Origin: Planctomycetota bacterium
GTDB lineage: Bacteria > Planctomycetota > Phycisphaerae > Phycisphaerales > SM1A02
Assembly: GCA_024230295.1 (NCBI GenBank)
Contig: JAAERN010000010.1
Span: forward strand, 1 to 39,844
Length of the DNA stretch: 39,844 nt
Reading direction: 5' to 3'
This document shows, in pieces, positions 35,504 through 39,844 of the stretch (positions are counted from its first letter, which is position 1; every line of letters begins with the position of its first letter). Below the pieces are notes generated by a model, which saw only the letters and a list, made by a program, of their open reading frames with translations, was not told the origin of the DNA and did not search any database. Position numbers and translations under genes: made by a program.

Positions 35504-35558
35504 AGCATCTGTGGCCGATGAATCAAGGGATGCGGTGGTGTACTTTGTCAACTGAGCC
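35504..35558. repeat. Copy 1 of a 55-bp direct repeat upstream of secreted-protein genes
   Basis: This segment matches 39785-39838 at about 47 of 55 positions with one single-base gap. It lies about 104 bp upstream of the beta-helix 2 start. The gap breaks any shared reading frame, so it is a non-coding element such as a promoter region or a recombination flank. Confidence 0.6.
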
Positions 35559-35631
35559 ACAACACGGCGGTGTCTGGGGAATCTACTGCGCCTGCCACAT
35601 AGCCAAACCCCTCTTTTGGACTGCTCAGGAG

Positions 35632-35681
35632 ACCACCACCACCACCACCACAATTGCGGAGGTGCTGTGGGGTTATGGTTT
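35632..35681. repeat. (ACC)6 microsatellite and copy 2 of the 30-bp repeat
   Basis: Six ACC units (35632-35649) run into the second copy of the repeat (35652-35681). On the minus strand the GGT run can pair with the CACC segment of the repeat to form a hairpin. A looser third version occurs on the opposite strand near 37036-37078. Confidence 0.6.
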
Positions 35682-36143
35682 CAACCAGACCTCCTGCCGG
35701 GTCAGATTCCTCAAGACAACACACCCAAAACACAATCATGCCACCCGCTGAGCGGCTGGCCTGGGGCCAAATCATCGTGTGGATCACTGGATCCAAAGCA
35801 GATAGCTAGGTGAGGGAACACTGGGGGCGCATACCCTAGAAGTCGCTGTGAGGACATTGGAGGCTCTCAATATCCTTGAACGAGATCGGCTCGTACTTCT
35901 CTTCCACTGCTTTTTAGCCCCTTCCCAGGGTCTCGAGCCTGATTCTGAAGGAATAAGCCTCCTTCCAAACCATATCTCTATCTCTCGGCAGCTCGCCGCA
36001 GCATGCAACTGCATGCCCACATCCTCTGTAAAACAAAAGTTTTATGTTTTTACCGGTTGCGAAGACCCTCTCCCTTGGTAACTTCCAAGTTGATCCTGTC
36101 GGAAGCAGGTATTCGGAGAGTGAGAGTAAAAGGAGAGATCGCG

Positions 36144-36788
36144 ATGAAGGCGTTTGCACTAGGTATTGCTGCGGTATTGGCGACATCGACACTTGGTCTG
36201 GCAGACACTGTGAGTGCTACCTACGACTGGGAAGACGGTGGCACCATCGTCGGCTCGTATGGCAACCTTGGATCTGCGACAAACGTCTACTGGGATCCAA
36301 CACAGGGCAATGTGGTGGAACTCACTGAAGATCCTGTTAGCGGCACACCTCAAGCGTTTGTCGCATGGATCACCGGACTCAATGACGGAGACATCATCGA
36401 TGCTTCCTTCCTTGGCTTTGGCGACGGCGAAGATTTCAGTAAGGTCCGTATCTGGGCTCATTACACGACTGGCGGAATCGACGATTACGGCGGTTCTGCT
36501 GGCGGCAACAACACCTACAGCGGCGAGGAGTGGACCCTGCTCTCGGACCAATGGGAATTCAGTGGTGGCACGGACGGTGGTGGTGACCACACCGGCCTCG
36601 TCATTGAAGCTCGCATCTACACATACTCTGGTCAGCTGATGAACAGTGCGTTCGTCGATGACCTCAGTGTCAGCGTGACTGCTGAGGATGTCTCGGGCAT
36701 CGAGATTCACACCCCCGCAATACCGGCTCCTGGTGCATTGGCCCTTCTCGGCCTTGCTGGACTCGCCGGAAGGCGTCGTCGCTGCTGA
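36144..36788 (+). CDS. PEP-CTERM-like secreted protein 2
   Basis: This 214-residue protein has signal peptide MKAFALGIAAVLATSTLGLA. The middle is a beta-rich domain with Asp/Gly-rich loops (DWEDGGTIVGSYGN, FLGFGDGEDFSKVRIWAHY, NSAFVDDLSVSV), resembling a jelly-roll/lectin fold. The C-terminus is PAPGALALLGLAGLAG followed by RRRRC, a PEP-CTERM-like sorting signal that ends in cysteine. AGGAGAG lies 6 bases before ATG 36144. It is probably an exosortase substrate. Confidence 0.88.
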   Translation: MKAFALGIAAVLATSTLGLADTVSATYDWEDGGTIVGSYGNLGSATNVYWDPTQGNVVELTEDPVSGTPQAFVAWITGLNDGDIIDASFLGFGDGEDFSKVRIWAHYTTGGIDDYGGSAGGNNTYSGEEWTLLSDQWEFSGGTDGGGDHTGLVIEARIYTYSGQLMNSAFVDDLSVSVTAEDVSGIEIHTPAIPAPGALALLGLAGLAGRRRRC

Positions 36789-36818
36789 TTCCACAGCGTG
36801 CTCTCGAAATAGATTCAC

Positions 36819-36856
36819 CAGGGCCGCAGCACATTGCTGCGGCCCTGTGACCTTTT
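36819..36856 (+). terminator. Strong intrinsic terminator after PEP-CTERM gene 2
   Basis: A perfect 13-bp stem, CAGGGCCGCAGCA (36819-36831) with TGCTGCGGCCCTG (36835-36847), has a CAT loop and is followed by a short TTTT run. It lies about 30 bp after the stop codon. Confidence 0.8.
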
Positions 36857-37170
36857 GATCGGAGCGATTTGCTTCCCCCGTTTCGAACCACTCCTGTACC
36901 AAGGTGTTCCGAACAGTTGTGACAGACGCGACAAGGCATAGAGACTTTGAGTGAGCAGGCTCCTTCACACGACGAGGATGGCCGCAGAGCGGACCTACAC
37001 GAACGCAAAGGGGAGACAGCCATAGGTCCTTGCCAGAAGCCCCACCACCACCTCACAGCACATCCGTATTCACAGGGGTGGTGTTCTTGAGATAGCGGCG
37101 CATTGCTTCTGAAGAGGTACGCAAGGCAATTTACAGAAACAGTTGTTGCTCCCCTACGTTCCGTTCTCTA
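36857..37170. other. Intergenic region with no supported gene
   Basis: This 314-bp gap holds a loose third version of the fold-back repeat near 37036-37078 (CACCACC with GGGGTGGTG). No coding region, tRNA or promoter was convincing. Confidence 0.4.
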
Positions 37171-37472
37171 ATGGACCTTCTGTGGCCTCGGACCGTCTAT
37201 AGGGGGGGAGCAACGGCTACGGCCAATGCAACGTCCCTGCTGGTGAGACCTTTGTGCAGGTTGCTGCGGGCATGTTCCACACCATCGTCCCTGTTGCTCC
37301 ACCTGATTGTGATGGGAACATCAACGGAGACGGCGAAGTCGGTGTCGACGAGATCCTCGGAGTGGTCGCAGCGTGGGGCACGGACGATGCTGACGCAGAC
37401 GTCAACGACGACGGCATCGTCGACACGAACGACCTTTTGTTTGTCCTCGCCGCCTGGGGTCCCTGCTCATAA
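37171..37472 (+). pseudogene. Frameshifted RCC1-like/dockerin gene remnant
   Basis: The first frame gives MDLLWPRTVYRGG, then a G-run at 37201-37207. The next frame continues SNGYGQCNVPAGETFVQVAAGMFHT, an RCC1-type repeat. It is followed by a GC-type dockerin (DCDGNINGDGEVGVDEILGVVAAWG, then DADVNDDGIVDTNDLLFVLAAWGPCS). A TAG just before the second frame and the frame change at the G-run show it is broken. There is no signal peptide and no earlier RCC1 repeats, so this is a 3' remnant. Confidence 0.75.
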
Positions 37473-37524
37473 CCCCCGTCACAACGGTTGTGGCAGGGGA
37501 ATGTCACATGCAGGCTTGATTTGC

Positions 37525-37530
37525 TATAAA
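37525..37530 (+). promoter_or_regulatory. Extended -10 element of the small membrane protein gene
   Basis: TATAAA (37525-37530) with TGC directly before it forms an extended -10. ATG 37538 is 7 bases further on and has no Shine-Dalgarno, so a leaderless mRNA is predicted. Confidence 0.5.
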
Positions 37531-37537
37531 GAATGTC

Positions 37538-37726
37538 ATGACATGGGTGTTTATCCTCGTTGCGGCATCCACTGTGTTCTTGGCATGTTGGTGCATTGTC
37601 ATAATGCGATCAGCAGAAGTTGTTCGTAAACGACAGGCAAGTGCCAAGGAACTTGAAAATCGTATTTCAGAACTTGAGCGCCGCATCGATCAGAACGGCA
37701 CTCAGGAAGATGAATTCAAGGCCTGA
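37538..37726 (+). CDS. Small membrane protein with coiled-coil tail
   Basis: This 62-residue protein has an N-terminal transmembrane segment (FILVAASTVFLACWCIVIM) and a heptad-patterned helix (RQASAKELENRISELERRID) at the C-terminal side. It resembles phage-shock/DivIC-like small bitopic proteins only in layout; no family was recognised. The extended -10 element just upstream supports expression. A structured RNA region with an intrinsic terminator follows in the same direction. Confidence 0.65.
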   Translation: MTWVFILVAASTVFLACWCIVIMRSAEVVRKRQASAKELENRISELERRIDQNGTQEDEFKA

Positions 37727-37756
37727 TTTGCACAGCCTTGTCCTGCATCAGCGGGA

Positions 37757-37922
37757 ATTTTGATTGAGTCAAACAACAACAGCCCCTCTGCACTCGCAGG
37801 GTGAGTTGTTGGACGTTGTTTGGTTGGTGTGTGGTGGAGGACTACTCGCACGTACGACCAATCGACGAGCGGCATTGCAGGTCGCCGCAGACCACGAATG
37901 ATTCCCTTGGGGCGGCTTTTTT
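37757..37922 (+). ncRNA. Candidate structured RNA or 3'UTR with intrinsic terminator
   Basis: Stems include CCCT/AGGG (37784-37787/37798-37801) inside CAACAA/TTGTTG (37774-37779/37806-37811), and GTTGGT/ACCAAT (37823-37828/37857-37862). The terminator is GCCGC (37884-37888) with GCGGC (37912-37916) plus TTTTTT (37917-37922). GCCGC can instead pair with GCGGC at 37869-37873, giving two exclusive folds. There is no plus-strand gene downstream, so a riboswitch for a following gene is unlikely. It may be the 3'UTR of the preceding small gene or a separate small RNA. Confidence 0.35.
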
Positions 37923-37948
37923 ATTGATTACCTACTACGGATTGATCA

Positions 37949-39739
37949 TCACTCTGCAAAGTCAACTGTCACAACGCCCAGACCGTACGCGCCTGACTGA
38001 CTTCCAACGCGGATGTAGAGCCACCCATCCCCATCGATAACCGGTGCTGACACCTCTGAGTACCCCGGCTGGCAGCCAATGGGATCAACCGCATCGCCGT
38101 TGCATGCGATCTGCATCAACTCGCCCGGGCTAGGGTCTTCAGGACCTTGATACAGCACGAGTGATGTATCAAAGGACCCCTCACTGCAGAGGGATACGAT
38201 TACGGTCCCATCTGCTGGCGGATTGAACTTCATCCAAACATCAACCAAGTCAATCCAGTCCAAGTCGGTGTCCTTGCACATCAGTGCATCGACTGGTTCG
38301 TCACTTGCCATTGCATACGTGTTGGTGAATGGATTGCGGCCAAGGTCCGCAATCTGCGCAGTGGCCACCGTGTCCCCGCGGCCACAGGCCCAACTACACG
38401 CTGTGTTCTCGAACACTGAGACACCGCCAGCGGACTCGCAAACAGAAGGGGGAATGAGAGTGACACAAGTTCCCTGTATGCAACAATCGGCTCGCATGGG
38501 CTCATAGGAACACTCACCAAAGAGGCATCGATCAAACGTGTATGGGTCCCCGTCGTCGCAGTCGGATTCCGAGAGACACTCGAAGCAGGGGCCGAATGCC
38601 GCTATGACGCTGAGAATGTCGCCAACGCCAATCACGCCGTCGCCATCAACATCTGCATTGCAGCCACTGCAATCTTGCCCATACCCCTCAATGATGGCCA
38701 ATAGGTCGTCCACATTGGTGGTGTAGTCCCAATTTGTGTCGCTCGGGCACGGGTGATGCAGATTCGTATTGAGGTATGCCGTTCGGAGGTTCACTGCTGT
38801 CGCACGCATGCGATCGATGCCATCGGGGGTGAACTCGTGCATGCATGGAACCGCGGTGTAGGCCATGTAATTCTCGGTGTCCGGTGTGTAGACCCCATCG
38901 CTCTGGCACGGCCCGGGGTTATCAGCGCAATGCGATAGGAGTTCGCAGGTATACGGATCAACACAGGATTCAAACGACAGGCCAAAGTCAGCCGGAGTGT
39001 CGCAGAGTAAGTCCCCGGCTTCTAGGCAGTTAGTGCGTTCGACGCATTCGTTGCCATTGTAGGCCTCATGGGTATGGAAGAGATCGAACCAGTGTCCGAC
39101 TTCGTGGCAGAACACGCCATCAACATCCCACCAGCCCATGCATTCAGGGCTGATGGCGATTGTGTCGAGCGTGGAGAATGTAAAGGCGGAAATGCCACAC
39201 AGGCCGCCCATTGATTCGGGTGCGGCCCAATAGATGTTCAGCGCGTTCTCGAGTCGCCGGACTGTTCGAAAGTCATCCACGTTAGGAATATCTTCAAACC
39301 AGTTGGGGTTGATGATGCGATCCGTCACGGGATGCGCGGCAAACTGAATGCCCGTGGGCGCCCAGATCTCGTTGGCGAGTTCGAGGTAGTGGTCCAACTC
39401 CCACTGATCCACAGCGCGGTTTGCGGCCCACTCTTCGAGAACATGCCACGCAATCGTGACTTCCACGATCTCACCCGTGTCGCCTCGCAGTTGATAGGCG
39501 CCCCGGTCGACGAGATCCTTTACTCGCTGCCAGTCAGATGATTGGAGCGGAGATCCGCAGAAGGGGGAGTATTGAACAGTGTCCCCTTCGAGCAACTTCC
39601 GAATCTCATCACCATTGCTGGCCGCATCAATCGCTTCTTGAATAGTGGCGTAGTCCGCAGGCACATTGATCGTCGCGGCGGTTGTCACACCACACACGAG
39701 CAAGGCCATCATCGCTGCGGTCAGTATTCGCTGCATCAT
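37949..39739 (-). CDS. Secreted M43-like metalloprotease with internal dockerin; chimeric N-terminus
   Basis: This 596-residue protein has a signal peptide (residues 1-22). Residues 23-46 (ATINVPADYATIQEAIDAAS and on) read like the start of a beta-helix/pectate-lyase domain and then stop abruptly. A pappalysin-like M43 zincin follows. HEVGHWFDLFHTHE at 212-225 gives zinc ligands His212, His216 and His222 with catalytic Glu213. The usual Gly three residues before His222 is Asp219. CDTPAD and the Met-turn NYMAYT (Met292) fit M43. A GC-type dockerin (about 335-395) comes next, then Cys-rich segments and a C-terminal PPC-like domain. GGGAG lies before ATG 39739. It is probably exported and degrades extracellular proteins. 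Confidence 0.85.
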   Translation of the reverse strand: MMQRILTAAMMALLVCGVTTAATINVPADYATIQEAIDAASNGDEIRKLLEGDTVQYSPFCGSPLQSSDWQRVKDLVDRGAYQLRGDTGEIVEVTIAWHVLEEWAANRAVDQWELDHYLELANEIWAPTGIQFAAHPVTDRIINPNWFEDIPNVDDFRTVRRLENALNIYWAAPESMGGLCGISAFTFSTLDTIAISPECMGWWDVDGVFCHEVGHWFDLFHTHEAYNGNECVERTNCLEAGDLLCDTPADFGLSFESCVDPYTCELLSHCADNPGPCQSDGVYTPDTENYMAYTAVPCMHEFTPDGIDRMRATAVNLRTAYLNTNLHHPCPSDTNWDYTTNVDDLLAIIEGYGQDCSGCNADVDGDGVIGVGDILSVIAAFGPCFECLSESDCDDGDPYTFDRCLFGECSYEPMRADCCIQGTCVTLIPPSVCESAGGVSVFENTACSWACGRGDTVATAQIADLGRNPFTNTYAMASDEPVDALMCKDTDLDWIDLVDVWMKFNPPADGTVIVSLCSEGSFDTSLVLYQGPEDPSPGELMQIACNGDAVDPIGCQPGYSEVSAPVIDGDGWLYIRVGSQSGAYGLGVVTVDFAE

Positions 39740-39784
39740 GTCATCTCTCCCTCGGGACCCCGGGGCTCCGCTTCCACCGAAGGT

Positions 39785-39838
39785 AGCATCTGCGGCCGAT
39801 GGATCAAGGGTGCGATGGTGTACTGGGTCACATGAGCC
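39785..39838. repeat. Copy 2 of the 55-bp direct repeat
   Basis: It lies about 46 bp upstream of the M43-like protease start and matches 35504-35558. The repeat lies at the window edge, so neighbouring sequence is missing. Confidence 0.6.
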
Positions 39839-39844
39839 GAAAAA

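Larger units (their letters stand above)
35401..36143. other. 743-bp intergenic region with repeats, no supported gene
   Basis: It contains a 55-bp element shared with 39785-39838, an ACC microsatellite, the second copy of the 30-bp repeat, and an AT-rich patch (36028-36055, including TAAAAC and GTTTTA). A CTTGGTAACTTCC motif at 36074-36086 is shared with the upstream region of PEP-CTERM gene 1. Open frames here have no recognisable protein content. Confidence 0.5.

Noticed and set aside
35632-35649. ACC run as a CRISPR or coding repeat
   Set aside because: It is a simple triplet repeat of six units with no spacers. The frames through it do not make a credible protein.
35848-36081. Possible 77-residue protein in the gap before PEP-CTERM gene 2
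   Set aside because: It has no ribosome binding site, no recognisable fold and runs into the leader of the PEP-CTERM gene.

Overview
The window looks like a chromosomal segment of a planctomycete of the Phycisphaerae/Phycisphaerales type, probably marine. The evidence is moderately high GC, several secreted proteins ending in GC-type dockerin modules (paired Asp-rich loops ending in WGPC or WGDCP), two short secreted proteins ending in a PEP-CTERM-like tail (PAP, hydrophobic stretch, Arg cluster), many lipoproteins, and a bacterial lipid A Kdo transferase. No phage, transposase, integrase or CRISPR array is visible.

Region 1 (1-10433) is mostly metabolic. It has the 3' part of a tRNA-Ser(GCU), a kynurenine-formamidase-like cyclase, a gamma-glutamylcyclotransferase-fold protein, a C45-type Ntn acyltransferase, a class I aminotransferase, an SSS-family symporter, a secreted dockerin protein, ribosomal protein L21, a small lipoprotein, UbiE/MenG and a HisKA_2-type sensor kinase. 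Region 2 (10562-18589) is RNA/translation and envelope housekeeping. It has a DUF3524/tRNA-queuosine mannosyltransferase-like enzyme, a Fur-fold regulator that has lost most metal ligands, tsaE, thiL, Kdo transferase, a tiny FHA protein, a ClpP/NfeD-like secreted protein with a polyglycine tail, a CCA-adding/poly(A) polymerase family enzyme and rsmD. Region 3 (18576-30294) has an alpha/beta hydrolase overlapping trpB, a large S41 protease, a small membrane protein, a TPR lipoprotein, and a four-gene run of valS, a zincin lipoprotein, a GNAT acetyltransferase and a coiled-coil lipoprotein.

Region 4 (30368-39844) is an accessory island for cell-surface proteins. It holds two paralogous 609-residue right-handed beta-helix proteins with dockerins, two PEP-CTERM-like proteins, and a chimeric M43-like metalloprotease whose N-terminus starts like a beta-helix protein. 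It also has three pieces of gene debris (a GNAT 3' fragment, a dockerin tail, and a frameshifted RCC1-dockerin remnant), repeated hairpin sequences, a duplicated upstream element and a structured RNA candidate. The island looks like a place where secreted-protein modules are exchanged by recombination.

A second theme is compact divergent gene pairs. Three pairs (11684-11687, 18576-18589, 24357-24364) have start codons that overlap or lie 6 bp apart. Many starts in the window have a TANNNT hexamer 6-8 nt upstream and no Shine-Dalgarno sequence, which suggests leaderless mRNAs. Functions are inferred by reading the protein sequences. No database search was possible.
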